Assembly: GCA_035353055.1 (NCBI GenBank)
Contig: DAOPYW010000003.1
Coordinates: 1 to 64,000 of the forward strand
DNA length: 64,000 bases
DNA from: JAAYDH01 sp035353055
Lineage (GTDB): Bacteria > Bacillota_I > Bacilli_A > RFN20 > CAG-826
Reading direction: 5' to 3'
A program made the translations under genes and the position numbers. Shown piece after piece: positions 17,227 to 26,437 of this stretch (within the stretch, counting starts at the first letter, position 1; each line of letters starts with the position of its first letter). The notes under the pieces were generated by a model that ran no database searches, was not told the DNA's origin, and saw nothing but the letters and a program-made list of their open reading frames with translations.

Positions 17227-17721
17227 TTAATAATTATGAGCTTGGCGTTGGTAATTCTCGCCAAGTTTTTTAAAATAAGCTTTTTCGATGGTAGAAAATC
17301 TAAAGCCTAATAAAGGGATGAGATTGAGAAAACTTTGAAACGCTCTCTGATAGCTTAAGTCATCGGACTTTTTCATGAAGCGGCTGATATTTTGATAAAT
17401 CAAAAGGAATTGTTCCGACAAATTATCTTTGTGTTTTGTTAGATTGTAGCAAGCTTTTTTGGAATTGATATCGATGCCAAGCGACAGGAAAAAATGCAGG
17501 CCATCCGCATACTCATCGAGGATGCGTTCGTGCGATTCTCCATTCTTATTGGACCAATATTTAAAGCATCTCGTGGCATTGGCTAGCTCTCCGACTTCCA
17601 CTAAAAGGGCGAGGGTTCTCTTCTCCCTGGTTGTGGCATAAGAGATGCCATGATTGACGGCAATTTCTTCGTCGAGCTTTCTTTGAGCGGCAAATAGCTC
17701 GGCGAGCATCATCTTACTCAT
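17227..17721 (-). CDS. Dimeric (MazG-like) dUTPase
   Basis: All-alpha dUTP pyrophosphatase of the dUTPase_2 type, which removes dUTP and supplies dUMP. The 164-residue protein has the motif EVGELANATRCFKYW (the ExxE metal site) and DEYADGLHFFLSLGI (the second ExxxD-type site). The start at 17721 follows AAGGTGAAA, which lies in the end of glgP, so it is the third gene of the glgB-glgP unit. The functional link to glycogen genes is not obvious, so cotranscription may be incidental. Confidence 0.88.
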   Translation of the reverse strand: MSKMMLAELFAAQRKLDEEIAVNHGISYATTREKRTLALLVEVGELANATRCFKYWSNKNGESHERILDEYADGLHFFLSLGIDINSKKACYNLTKHKDNLSEQFLLIYQNISRFMKKSDDLSYQRAFQSFLNLIPLLGFRFSTIEKAYFKKLGENYQRQAHNY

Positions 17722-17726
17722 CGAAA

Positions 17727-20147
17727 CTATTTCACCTTTTTAAGATGCCAAACTTCGGTGGCATATTGCTCGATCGTGCGATCAGAAGAGAAGAAACCAC
17801 TATTGGCGATATTCATCAAGCACATCTTGGCCCAGCACTTTTGATTCTTGTATAAGGCGCTGATCTTTTCTTGAGCCTTCACATAAGCATCAAAGTCTTT
17901 CAAGACGAGGTATTGATCGTTGCGATTCATGATTTCATCAAAGATTAAGCGATAGCGATTCGGCTTGTATTTAGCCCATTCCGCATAGCTTAACGAATCG
18001 ATGATACTCTTGATTCGGGCATCGCTATTGTACATATCCCAAGGATTATAGGTTCCCTGGCGATATAGCTCTTCGACTTCATCGGTCACTAAGCCAAATA
18101 TAACCGCATTCTCTGCTCCGGCTTTTTGCACGATTTCAATATTGGCTCCATCCATGGTGCCAAGCGTGATTGCGCCGTTCATCATGAATTTCATATTCGA
18201 GGTACCGCTGGCTTCTTTTCCAGCGGTAGAGATCTGCTCGCTGACATCGGCGGCAGGAATGATTAGCTCTGCTAATGAAACACCGTAGTTCTCGATGAAC
18301 ACCACTTTTAAGTACTTATTGGTCTCTTCATCTTCATTGATGGTTTTGCTGACGGCGATAATGAGCTCGATAATTTTCTTTGCTAGCTCATAACTTGGGG
18401 CCGCTTTTGCGCCAAAGAAATAGGTATGAGGAACGATGCGGAAGTTGGGATCCGCTTTCATCCTTTGATAGAGATATATGATGTGGAAAATATTGAGCAA
18501 TTGACGCTTGTAAGCGTGCAAACGCTTAATTTGAACGTCAAAGATAGAGTTCACATCAATATCAATGTTCAAATTGTTTTTGACATATTTAGCGAGTTTT
18601 TTCTTGTTTTCTAATTTGATAGCAGATAGAGCACTCAAGACTTTTTCATCATCGGCAAACTTCTCGAAATCTTTGATTCTTTCCATATTTAGAATCCAGG
18701 AGCTTCCGATATTGCTGGTGATCAATTTAGCGAGGTCGGGGTTGGAATATAAAAGCCATCGACGATGCGTGACACCATTAGTTTTGTTATTGAACTTTTC
18801 GGGCATGTAATGATAGAAATCTTTAAAGGTCATCGTCTCGAGAATTTTGGTATGCAAGGCAGCCACTCCATTGACGCTATAGCAAGTGTAGATAGCGAGA
18901 TTGGTCATATGGATTTGTCCATCTTTGATGATGTTCATGGCCCATTTTGCGCCTTCAGTGACATCATTATTTTGCATCTCTAAATTAAAGCGGCGATTAA
19001 TCTCTTCAATAATCATAAAGCAGCGAGGAATGAGATTTTGAACATAGTTCACAGGCCATTTTTCCAAAGCTTCAGGCATGACGGTGTGATTGGTGAAGGC
19101 CATCGATTGACTGACTTCTTCCCAAGACTCATCCCAGCCCATATTGTATTCATCCATCATCACGCGCATCATTTCGGGTATGGCGAGAATCGGATGGGTA
19201 TCATTCAATTGGAAGGTATATGAATTGTGAATTCCTTTCAAGGTTCCGTGATGGCGGAAAAAGCTCTGCAAAGTGGCTTGAATGCCTGAGGAAACAAGGA
19301 AGTATTGCTGGCGCAATCTCAAGATTCTGCCGTTCTCGGTGGAATCATCAGGATAGAGACCATGGGTCAATTCTTCCAAAGTATCGAGATATTGTTCGAA
19401 AGACATATCGGTGGGCAGGTTGTCATTGCTGGGTTCCGCATTCCATAGTCTCAAACTGTTCACTACGTGATTGCGATAGCCCACCACGGGAATATCATAT
19501 GGCACGGCGCGAACAACTAGCGCGTTGACCGTGCGAATGCCGTATCCACCATCGGGTTTTAAATAAGTTTCTGGCGAGCCATAGAATTTGACGGCCACGC
19601 CATATTTTGGGCGCCTGATTTCCCAGACGTTTCCATTTGTTAACCATTGATCAGGGAATTCTCTCTGCTTGCCATCGACAATTTTTTGTTTGAAGAAGCC
19701 ATATTGATAGCGGATGCAGTTGCCGTGGCCTAGATAGCCAAGCGAAGCGATGGAATCGAGGAAGCAGGCCGCTAAACGGCCGAGACCACCATTGCCTAAA
19801 CCGGCATCAGCTTCTCTATCCTCTAATTCATGAATATCGATGCCTAAATCCGCTAATCCCTCTTTAGCGACCTCATAGATGCCCATATTCTGCATATTGT
19901 TGACTAAGAGGCGACCGATGAGAAATTCCATGGAGAAATAGATCAAAGCTTTCTCATCTTTTTGTGTGGATTCGCGGCGGGTCTGTGACCAGTCGACGTT
20001 AGCGTAGTCTCGGACCATCTCACCGAGAACGGTGTATTTTTCTGAGATGTGACTCTCTTTTACGGTGACGCCATAAGTTTCTAATAGACGGCGCTCATAT
20101 TCTTTTTTAAACTCTTGTTTTGATTCAAACATAATATTTGGTGCCAT
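17727..20147 (-). CDS. glgP: Glycogen/maltodextrin phosphorylase
   Basis: Releases glucose 1-phosphate from the non-reducing ends of glycogen or maltodextrin, with pyridoxal phosphate as cofactor. The 806-residue length fits GT35. The active-site region EASGTSNMKFMMNGA carries the cofactor-binding Lys near residue 652, and GNGGLGRLAACFLDS and LNDTHPILAIPEMMR are further family blocks. GAGGTAAATAAT supports the start. It lies ten bases after glgB and just before the dUTPase gene. With MalQ and the ABC importer it would turn imported dextrins into glucose phosphates. Confidence 0.97.
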   Translation of the reverse strand: MAPNIMFESKQEFKKEYERRLLETYGVTVKESHISEKYTVLGEMVRDYANVDWSQTRRESTQKDEKALIYFSMEFLIGRLLVNNMQNMGIYEVAKEGLADLGIDIHELEDREADAGLGNGGLGRLAACFLDSIASLGYLGHGNCIRYQYGFFKQKIVDGKQREFPDQWLTNGNVWEIRRPKYGVAVKFYGSPETYLKPDGGYGIRTVNALVVRAVPYDIPVVGYRNHVVNSLRLWNAEPSNDNLPTDMSFEQYLDTLEELTHGLYPDDSTENGRILRLRQQYFLVSSGIQATLQSFFRHHGTLKGIHNSYTFQLNDTHPILAIPEMMRVMMDEYNMGWDESWEEVSQSMAFTNHTVMPEALEKWPVNYVQNLIPRCFMIIEEINRRFNLEMQNNDVTEGAKWAMNIIKDGQIHMTNLAIYTCYSVNGVAALHTKILETMTFKDFYHYMPEKFNNKTNGVTHRRWLLYSNPDLAKLITSNIGSSWILNMERIKDFEKFADDEKVLSALSAIKLENKKKLAKYVKNNLNIDIDVNSIFDVQIKRLHAYKRQLLNIFHIIYLYQRMKADPNFRIVPHTYFFGAKAAPSYELAKKIIELIIAVSKTINEDEETNKYLKVVFIENYGVSLAELIIPAADVSEQISTAGKEASGTSNMKFMMNGAITLGTMDGANIEIVQKAGAENAVIFGLVTDEVEELYRQGTYNPWDMYNSDARIKSIIDSLSYAEWAKYKPNRYRLIFDEIMNRNDQYLVLKDFDAYVKAQEKISALYKNQKCWAKMCLMNIANSGFFSSDRTIEQYATEVWHLKKVK

Positions 20148-20157
20148 ATTATTTACC

Positions 20158-21996
20158 TCATTTCTTTATTTTTTTAAAGATGCATGCCCCCAGGCAAGCA
20201 AGTTTTATATCTAGGTGATAGGGAAGCCCTTCAAAACTGCCTTCACCCGTCGATAAAGGCAATCCGTTATATTGGCCCCAGCCACCATAAACATCTTTGT
20301 CAGAATTGAAAATCTCTTCGTAAGTTCCTTTTTCGAGGAAAGGCAAACGAATCGAATCGTAGAAGTTGGTCGTCATGTTAAAGACAAAAACCAAGCAATC
20401 ATCGCCGACTTTTCTTTGGAAAGCAAAGACGGACTGATCAGCATTATCCACCATCAGCCAGCGGAAATGCTCAGGATTGTGCTCTTGATAGTACATTGGC
20501 TTCTCCGCTTGATAGATGCGGTTGAGATCGCGGACTAAGCGAGAGACAGAATCGTGCTTTGGAAATGTCTTTAGATTCCAGGGCAGAGATTTGCCCTCAT
20601 CCCATTCGTCAAAGCTCGCTAGTTCATTGCCCATGAAGTTGAGCTTTTTGCCGGGGTGAGCAAATTGATAGGTATATAAGTTGCGGACTAGCGCGAACTT
20701 TTGCTCGTAATCGCCCCACATCTTGTTGATGATGGTCCCTTTTCCGTGGACGACTTCGTCGTGAGAGAGTGGGAGCAGGAAATTGTCGCTGTAGAAATAA
20801 GCCATTGAAAAAGTTAGTTTGTGATGATCATACTTTTTATAAATTGGGTCTTTTGAATAGTATTTGAGGGTGTCATTCATCCATCCGAGGTCCCATTTGT
20901 AATCGAAGCCTAAGCCGCCTTGTTCGGTCGGTTTAGTCGTTCCCGCAAAGGCGGTGCTATCTTCAGCAATCATCATCACGGAATCGTGAGCGATGTGCAT
21001 CTTTGCATTCAATCGCTTGATGAATTCGACCGCCCCTTCATTGATGCCAATAGAGGAATCACCATTGAAGTAAATGATGTTGCTGACCGCATCGACGCGA
21101 ATGCCATCGAAATGGAAGAAGTCGACGAAGTAATTAATCGCGCTCATCAAGAAACTGCGGACAGGGTCTTTGCCGAGATCAAATTGGAGAGAGCCCCAAG
21201 GGGAAACCCGCCATTTATTGGAATATTCATATAGTTTTGTGCCATCAAACTCCGCTAAAGACCACTTATCCTTGGCAAAATGGACAGGAGCGAAGTCTAA
21301 TATCGTTCCGATGCCCGCTTGATGCAAGCGGTCAACTAAGCTCATCAATTGGAAGGGATTGCCATATCGAGCATCGACCGAGAAAAATCCGGTAGCTTGA
21401 TATCCCCAACTTCCATCAAAGGGGTATTGAACTAAAGGCATAAACTCTACATGGGTAAATCCATTAGAGAGAATGTAAGGAATTAAATGATCAGCGATCT
21501 CTTCATAAGATAAAGTATGACCATCGCTAGTTTTTCCGACCCATGATCCTAAGTGCATCTCATAGATGGACATCGGTTGATCAAAATTGCGATTTCGCTT
21601 TTTTAGCCAGATATCGTCATGCCACGCGAAATTGCGGGTATCAAATAGCTTGCTGCAAGTGTTCGGGCGATTCTCGCTATAAAAAGCAAAGGGATCAGCT
21701 TTGTCGACATATTTTCCCTTCGCGTTTAGAAAATGATATTTATATGTTTGATAATTTGACAGAGAAGGAATGAAAATCTCCCAGACTCCGCTATCATCGA
21801 TTTTTTTCATCTTGTGAGCATCGCAATTCCAGCCATTCCATTCCCCGATGACGCTCACGTCATTAGCGGAAGGAACATATAGACGAAAGGTGACACCTGG
21901 ACGCCCAGAAGCATCTTCAGAAAAATGGGCGCCAAAATAATTGTGAGCTTCGATGCATTGTCCCATTAAGAAATCGTAGAGTAAACCATATGCCAT
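20158..21996 (-). CDS. glgB: 1,4-alpha-glucan branching enzyme
   Basis: Cytoplasmic GH13 enzyme that introduces alpha-1,6 branches into glycogen. It has an N-terminal CBM48 region (about 15-110), then the TIM barrel. The catalytic triad is Asp near 300 (FDGIRVDAVSNI), Glu near 343 (MIAEDSTAF) and Asp near 412 (LSHDEVVHGKG). At 612 residues it is the usual length for GlgB without a second N-terminal module. It lacks a signal peptide. It leads glgB-glgP-dUTPase and has a palindromic site in its upstream region. glgA and glgC are not in the window. Confidence 0.96.
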   Translation of the reverse strand: MAYGLLYDFLMGQCIEAHNYFGAHFSEDASGRPGVTFRLYVPSANDVSVIGEWNGWNCDAHKMKKIDDSGVWEIFIPSLSNYQTYKYHFLNAKGKYVDKADPFAFYSENRPNTCSKLFDTRNFAWHDDIWLKKRNRNFDQPMSIYEMHLGSWVGKTSDGHTLSYEEIADHLIPYILSNGFTHVEFMPLVQYPFDGSWGYQATGFFSVDARYGNPFQLMSLVDRLHQAGIGTILDFAPVHFAKDKWSLAEFDGTKLYEYSNKWRVSPWGSLQFDLGKDPVRSFLMSAINYFVDFFHFDGIRVDAVSNIIYFNGDSSIGINEGAVEFIKRLNAKMHIAHDSVMMIAEDSTAFAGTTKPTEQGGLGFDYKWDLGWMNDTLKYYSKDPIYKKYDHHKLTFSMAYFYSDNFLLPLSHDEVVHGKGTIINKMWGDYEQKFALVRNLYTYQFAHPGKKLNFMGNELASFDEWDEGKSLPWNLKTFPKHDSVSRLVRDLNRIYQAEKPMYYQEHNPEHFRWLMVDNADQSVFAFQRKVGDDCLVFVFNMTTNFYDSIRLPFLEKGTYEEIFNSDKDVYGGWGQYNGLPLSTGEGSFEGLPYHLDIKLACLGACIFKKIKK

Positions 21997-22036
21997 ATTA
22001 TATTTTCCTGTTTGCTTATGCGAACAAGTATAGTTT

Positions 22037-22053
22037 ATATAGTTTAACTATAT
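22037..22053. promoter_or_regulatory. Palindromic operator-like site upstream of glgB
   Basis: ATATAGTT and AACTATAT form a perfect eight-base inverted repeat around one T, about 40-57 bases before the glgB start. TATA-rich hexamers overlap it, but the exact promoter could not be fixed. The binding factor is unknown. Confidence 0.45.
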
Positions 22054-22119
22054 CGCACAAGTTTTTCATTTGTTCAATCCGGAAATAAGCAGAAATAATA
22101 AGTATATAGGAGAATAATT

Positions 22120-22158
22120 TTGTCAAAAAAAGAAAAAAGGAAACTTTGCCGTTTCCTT
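22120..22158 (-). terminator. Terminator of the maltodextrin transport operon
   Basis: The stem AAGGAAAC/GTTTCCTT with a six-base loop is followed on the minus strand by a long T-rich run, just after the last operon gene. Confidence 0.9.
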
Positions 22159-22181
22159 TTTAAGTGATGAAAATATGGAGA

Positions 22182-23391
22182 TTAATAGACGATAGAGACA
22201 CGGGCGAGCAAGACACTGCTGTCCGAAGCGCTGTCAAATAGCAGATAGGAAACATCCGAGAGATAAGCGTTTTTGCTTTCGTCAGTTGGCTTGACAAAAG
22301 TATACTGCATAATCTCATAGCTATTCGCATCGCTTGATAATAAGGAACGATATTGATAAGTCAATCCTTCCTTTACGATCTCTTCGTTCTCAATAGCGCC
22401 ATTGAGATAAGTTTCAAAATCGAAGAAAAGATTATCATAAAAAATGGTCAAGTCGGCGAGGAAANNNNNNNNNNNNNNNNNNNNNNNNNNNNNNNNNNNN
22501 NNNNNNNNNNNNNNNNNNNNNNNNNNNNNNNNNNNNNNNNNNNNNNNNNNNNNNNNNNNNNNNNTTGTCAGTCATCGTTGTCGCCTCGCTAGTCGTGATG
22601 ATGGTTTTATCGCCGCTGATAACATGGCCTAGATCATCGAGAACTTCTTCTCTAGTGCTGGTTACAGAGCTAAATGAATAGGTTAAGCTGGTTTCGACAT
22701 CTAAACCATCAATAATCTCCACGTACGTAAAGGAGTAGTTCTGCTCAACTTTATCAGTCTTCGTGATATCAGTGGACTCGTTATATGTATAGTTTAGCGA
22801 GAGTGTGTTGACGATAGAGGACCAAGTTTTTGTCGTTGTTTTAACGGTTTTCCCGTAATCCTCGCTATAGTAAGACACTTCGTAGGAATCGGTTCGATCG
22901 ACAAAATTACGCTTGTCAAAATTTTCTTCCGTTCCGTGGATATCATCAATCTTATAGACGAAAGTGTTTATATCCGCAGTGGTAACGTTTTTGCCTTCGG
23001 ATTCATCATCGGCAATTTTGGTGGAGTTAAAGCTGAGGATAGAAGAGTACTTCTTGCTCTCTATCTGCACCTTGCTAGCATCTTTGACATCTTTAACATA
23101 AGCAAAGCTTAAAGGGCTGCCTTTATGCTCGCTAGCCCAGCGAGAATACGATCCAGTCGAAAGATTAAAGGACTCAGTAACATGATTCTCATCACCATCA
23201 ATGAGAGATGAGTTAAGGGAGATAATGTCGCCGACCGCAAAGGTTTTGCTGTTCTGTAAATTCAGTTTCTCGTCTTGATAAAAACTCACGAAATCGGCGT
23301 GGGCGATGACGGCGGTTCCGCCGTAGCTGCAGCCAGCAATAAGGGCGACAAGGGAGAGAGGCAGGATTCTTAAATAAGGCTTAATTTTCAT
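22182..23391 (-). CDS. Unknown lipoprotein in the maltodextrin operon (contains scaffold gap)
   Basis: A lipoprotein with signal peptide and lipobox (LIAGC) near residue 21. The mature protein is rich in Ser, Thr, Tyr and Asp, with beta-like alternation and no recognised domain. A 100 N gap at 22465-22564 shifts the apparent frame: the N-terminal frame ends in the gap and the C-terminal frame (FLADLTIFYDN onwards, to the stop at 22182) continues from it, so both parts belong to one gene and the true gap is not exactly 100. It is the last gene after malE-F-G-like genes and a four-helix protein. It may be a surface partner of the transporter, but this is only from position. Confidence 0.7.
22465..22564. 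other. Scaffold gap (100 N) inside the operon lipoprotein gene
   Basis: Exactly 100 N. The flanks do not overlap and the reading frame changes across it, so the true length differs from that drawn. Confidence 0.95.
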
Positions 23392-23400
23392 ATCGATCTC

Positions 23401-23868
23401 CTACTTTCCATTTAGTGCTAGCACATAGCAAGACAAGACACCGTGATAGACAGTGAAAACAATATAAAGAATATATCCCACTAGTAAACTCTGGGCTGCT
23501 GAATAGGAGAATTCATAGGGAACAACCCATAATCTGCAGATCGAGATAATGAAGACGGCCAGCGAAATAAAAGCGGAAACAAAGGTTAATGTTGAGGAGA
23601 TGGTTTGCGATACTTTTTGATTGGGTAAAACCATCATCAAAACCAAGCTAGCAATCAAAAATAAGATGGCACATATCAATCCGATAAAAGGAAATAAAAG
23701 CGTCGAGTTAGCCTTGACGATTTCCACGAAGGTCATCGTGTTGCCTTGGAAAAGGTAAGTGTATGAGTAAAAGGGAGTCAGAATACTGGCCAAGAATAGG
23801 CCGATAGATCCGATGGCACCGAAGATGGCGTAGCGGCAAATCTTCCAGGGAGTTAAAGCAGTATGCAT
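23401..23868 (-). CDS. Four-helix membrane protein of unknown function
   Basis: 155 residues with four predicted membrane segments at about 10-32, 58-80, 88-112 and 122-148, joined by short loops. No catalytic or binding motif is seen and the family is not recognised. It lies ten bases downstream of the MalG-like permease and nine bases upstream of the unknown lipoprotein. The pair is probably cotranscribed with the importer and could modulate it or form a separate envelope complex. Confidence 0.7.
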   Translation of the reverse strand: MHTALTPWKICRYAIFGAIGSIGLFLASILTPFYSYTYLFQGNTMTFVEIVKANSTLLFPFIGLICAILFLIASLVLMMVLPNQKVSQTISSTLTFVSAFISLAVFIISICRLWVVPYEFSYSAAQSLLVGYILYIVFTVYHGVLSCYVLALNGK

Positions 23869-23878
23869 ATATCCACCT

Positions 23879-24823
23879 CTAACCTTTCACCGCGCCAGCG
23901 GTAACCCCTTCCACATAGTATTTTTGGAGGAACATAAATAATCCGACAATTGGAATGCCAATGCAGACGCATCCAGCCGCGAATTGGGTGAACAAGTTAG
24001 CATCCGATTGTGGCCCAAATAGCAGTGAGTAAAGACCCACGGAAACGGTCCAGCATTCAGGCGCGCCTTGCCCGATGATAACTTTGGCAAAGATGAAGTC
24101 CATCCACGGTCCAGTGAAACTCATCAAGGCGGTATAGATGATGATGGGTTTAGACATCGGTAAAATAATCTTTAAGAAGATTCTAAAATTGGAGCAGCCA
24201 TCGAGCTTGGCTGATTCTACAAGAGAAGTAGGCAGAACATCGAAGAATCCTTTCGCGACTTGGAAGCCCATGCCCGCGCCAGCGGAATAGGCGAGAATCA
24301 AGCCGAGAATATTCAGATAAGCGGATTCAGCGGTATTGCCCGCTAAGCCGATGGATTTGAGCAAGAAATAGACGGCAATCATCGACATGAAGCCCGGGAA
24401 TAAGCCGAGAATCATTGTGAGATTCATCCAAGCTTTTCGCATTTTGAAGCGGAGCTTGGACATGCAGTAAGCCACCGATAGAACTAGGAAGGTGGAAACT
24501 ACGCAAGAGACGACAGCGACAATTAATGTGTTAAGCATCCACATTGGGAAAGCACCTTTGACCCCATAGAAGCTGTTAGTGAATAGATTAATGAAATTGT
24601 CAAAGCCTAATTTCGTGGGGAAATAGTTGCTCACGACGATGCCGATGAGATCGCCATCGACGTTAGTCTCAGTTCTAAAAGCGGAAAGGACGATCCACAA
24701 AATAGGGATAATCCATACCAAAGAAAGCATGACGAGCCCGAGATATGAGAGTGTGCGAGAGAGGATATTATTTGCTCTTTGAGTTAAATGAAAACCATTG
24801 AACTTTTTCTTTGATTGCATCAT
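23879..24823 (-). CDS. Maltodextrin ABC transporter permease, MalG type
   Basis: Inner permease subunit of a carbohydrate (CUT1) importer. The 314 residues have six membrane segments and the ATPase-docking EAA loop ESAKLDGCSNFRIFLKIILP near residues 210-230. The start overlaps the MalF stop as ATGA (24820-24823), the classic coupled arrangement. It ends in the typical YYVEGVTAGAVKG. The substrate (maltodextrins) is inferred from the neighbouring amylases and glycogen genes. Confidence 0.93.
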   Translation of the reverse strand: MMQSKKKFNGFHLTQRANNILSRTLSYLGLVMLSLVWIIPILWIVLSAFRTETNVDGDLIGIVVSNYFPTKLGFDNFINLFTNSFYGVKGAFPMWMLNTLIVAVVSCVVSTFLVLSVAYCMSKLRFKMRKAWMNLTMILGLFPGFMSMIAVYFLLKSIGLAGNTAESAYLNILGLILAYSAGAGMGFQVAKGFFDVLPTSLVESAKLDGCSNFRIFLKIILPMSKPIIIYTALMSFTGPWMDFIFAKVIIGQGAPECWTVSVGLYSLLFGPQSDANLFTQFAAGCVCIGIPIVGLFMFLQKYYVEGVTAGAVKG

Positions 24824-26385
24824 TGGAAAGTATCCTCCTCTTTGTAAGCCTTGCTTCGGCGATAAGTAATGAGGGTAATCGTCGCGGTAATCAAGAAGGT
24901 AAAGATGCCGATCACCGCGCCGGTATTGTATTCGCCATTGGTGATCGTCAGCTTATATAGCCATGTGACGAGCAAGTCGGTTTCACCAGCGACATAGGTG
25001 CCACCGACCACGTTTGGTCCACCACCAGTCAAAAGGAAGATGGTGTTAAATGAGTTGATGTTTCCAATGAAGGAAGAAATCAAATAAGGCGTCGTGACGA
25101 AAATGATGTAGGGGAAGGTGATTTTGAAGAGCATTTTAGTCTTCGTCGCGCCATCCACCCTCGCGGCTTCGTATAAGTCGGAAGGAATATTCATCAAGAT
25201 GCCGGATGTCATCAGCATGGTGTAAGGAATACCTAGCCACATGTTGATAAGAATAACCATGAACTTAGCGAGATAAGGGTTATCTCCGGAAGTATTATTG
25301 CCTAAGAAGCCAATCGCCGAATCTATCCATCCCAAATTCTGGAGGATTTGATTGACTGGTCCTTGACCGCTCAAGATGTTTCTCATGGCGAGAAGCGAAA
25401 TAAATTGCGGAATCGCGATGGTCAAAATGAAGACCGTGCGAAATACTTTTTTGAAGCGAATGCCTTTCTTATTGATAAGAATGGCGAGAAGAATACCGCC
25501 AAAATAGCAGGTGAAAGTCGCGAACACGGCCCACACCATGGTCCAACCCAAAACTGGGAAGAAGCGCGCGCCAATCTCTCGCCCTAAGGTTGTGCTTCCC
25601 TCAAAGATATCGAGGAAGTTGGTGAGCCCATTCCAGTGGAATAGATTCTTATAATATGGATCGAGAGCGGCGTTCATATCAAAATCGTTATAAGTGGTAA
25701 ACGCCATGCAAATCATAAAGATGGTCGGAATGACGGTAAAGATGAGAGCCGCAATCGCGGTGGGAGTCAGCATCATGAAATGGAATCGATTGTCGAGCAA
25801 GGAAGACATGTCTTGCTTAAAGGAGGTCGGCTTGCGGCCAGCTTTGACATCTTGATCGCTCTTGTAGGAGCTCTTAATATTGGAAAACCAAACGATGATG
25901 TAGAGGATGACCACTGCGATGGTCACTAAGCCGAACAAAAGCAATAGTTTGGAATCGTCTTTTTCGACTTTAATGGGAAGTTCTCCAGGCCGGAAAATCA
26001 CATAGGATTCAGGATTTCCCATTAAGGCCAAGTTGCGGAGAGCCTTCCATCCATAAGGGGTATTGTTAATCTCGGGACACAAGACCATGAAGAGAATAAA
26101 AGCAATTTGGAAGATGAGATAAAGAAATCCTTTAAAAAATTGCTTGTGATATAAATTTCCTGATCCGCAGAAGAAAAATGATAGTTTTGTTCCGATGCTT
26201 CCATCGACAAAAATCTGCCACAAATTCTTAAAAGCTCGTCCGATTTTCAAACCGAGCTTTTTAAGGAATGAGCCAATGCTTTTACCGATGCTAGTTAAGA
26301 AATGTCCTACTGCTTTGCAAGCGACAAGAAAGACATTCTTTTTTTCTTTCCCATTTTCAAGGGATGGTTTTTGGACATCAGCCAT
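24820..26385 (-). CDS. Maltodextrin ABC transporter permease, MalF type
   Basis: Permease partner of the MalG-like protein, 521 residues and longer than the usual 300 or so. The N-terminal about 90 residues are basic and amphipathic before the first membrane segments, then two helices and a linker with an external segment precede the standard permease core. The EAA loop is EAARVDGATKTKMLFKITFP. The family core is in the last 300 residues. A similar long form occurs in MalF-type proteins with an extra N-terminal region. AAAGGAG precedes the start. A hairpin lies between it and the binding-protein gene. Confidence 0.93.
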   Translation of the reverse strand: MADVQKPSLENGKEKKNVFLVACKAVGHFLTSIGKSIGSFLKKLGLKIGRAFKNLWQIFVDGSIGTKLSFFFCGSGNLYHKQFFKGFLYLIFQIAFILFMVLCPEINNTPYGWKALRNLALMGNPESYVIFRPGELPIKVEKDDSKLLLLFGLVTIAVVILYIIVWFSNIKSSYKSDQDVKAGRKPTSFKQDMSSLLDNRFHFMMLTPTAIAALIFTVIPTIFMICMAFTTYNDFDMNAALDPYYKNLFHWNGLTNFLDIFEGSTTLGREIGARFFPVLGWTMVWAVFATFTCYFGGILLAILINKKGIRFKKVFRTVFILTIAIPQFISLLAMRNILSGQGPVNQILQNLGWIDSAIGFLGNNTSGDNPYLAKFMVILINMWLGIPYTMLMTSGILMNIPSDLYEAARVDGATKTKMLFKITFPYIIFVTTPYLISSFIGNINSFNTIFLLTGGGPNVVGGTYVAGETDLLVTWLYKLTITNGEYNTGAVIGIFTFLITATITLITYRRSKAYKEEDTFQ

Positions 26386-26402
26386 GCATTATCTCCTTTC
26401 TT

Positions 26403-26418
26403 GCCAATGATTATTGGC
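26403..26418 (-). promoter_or_regulatory. Intergenic hairpin between binding-protein and permease genes
   Basis: GCCAAT and ATTGGC form a six-base stem around a four-base loop, without a following T run. Such hairpins often keep the binding-protein message more abundant than that of the permeases. Confidence 0.5.
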
Positions 26419-26437
26419 GATAAATAAAGTTAGATAA

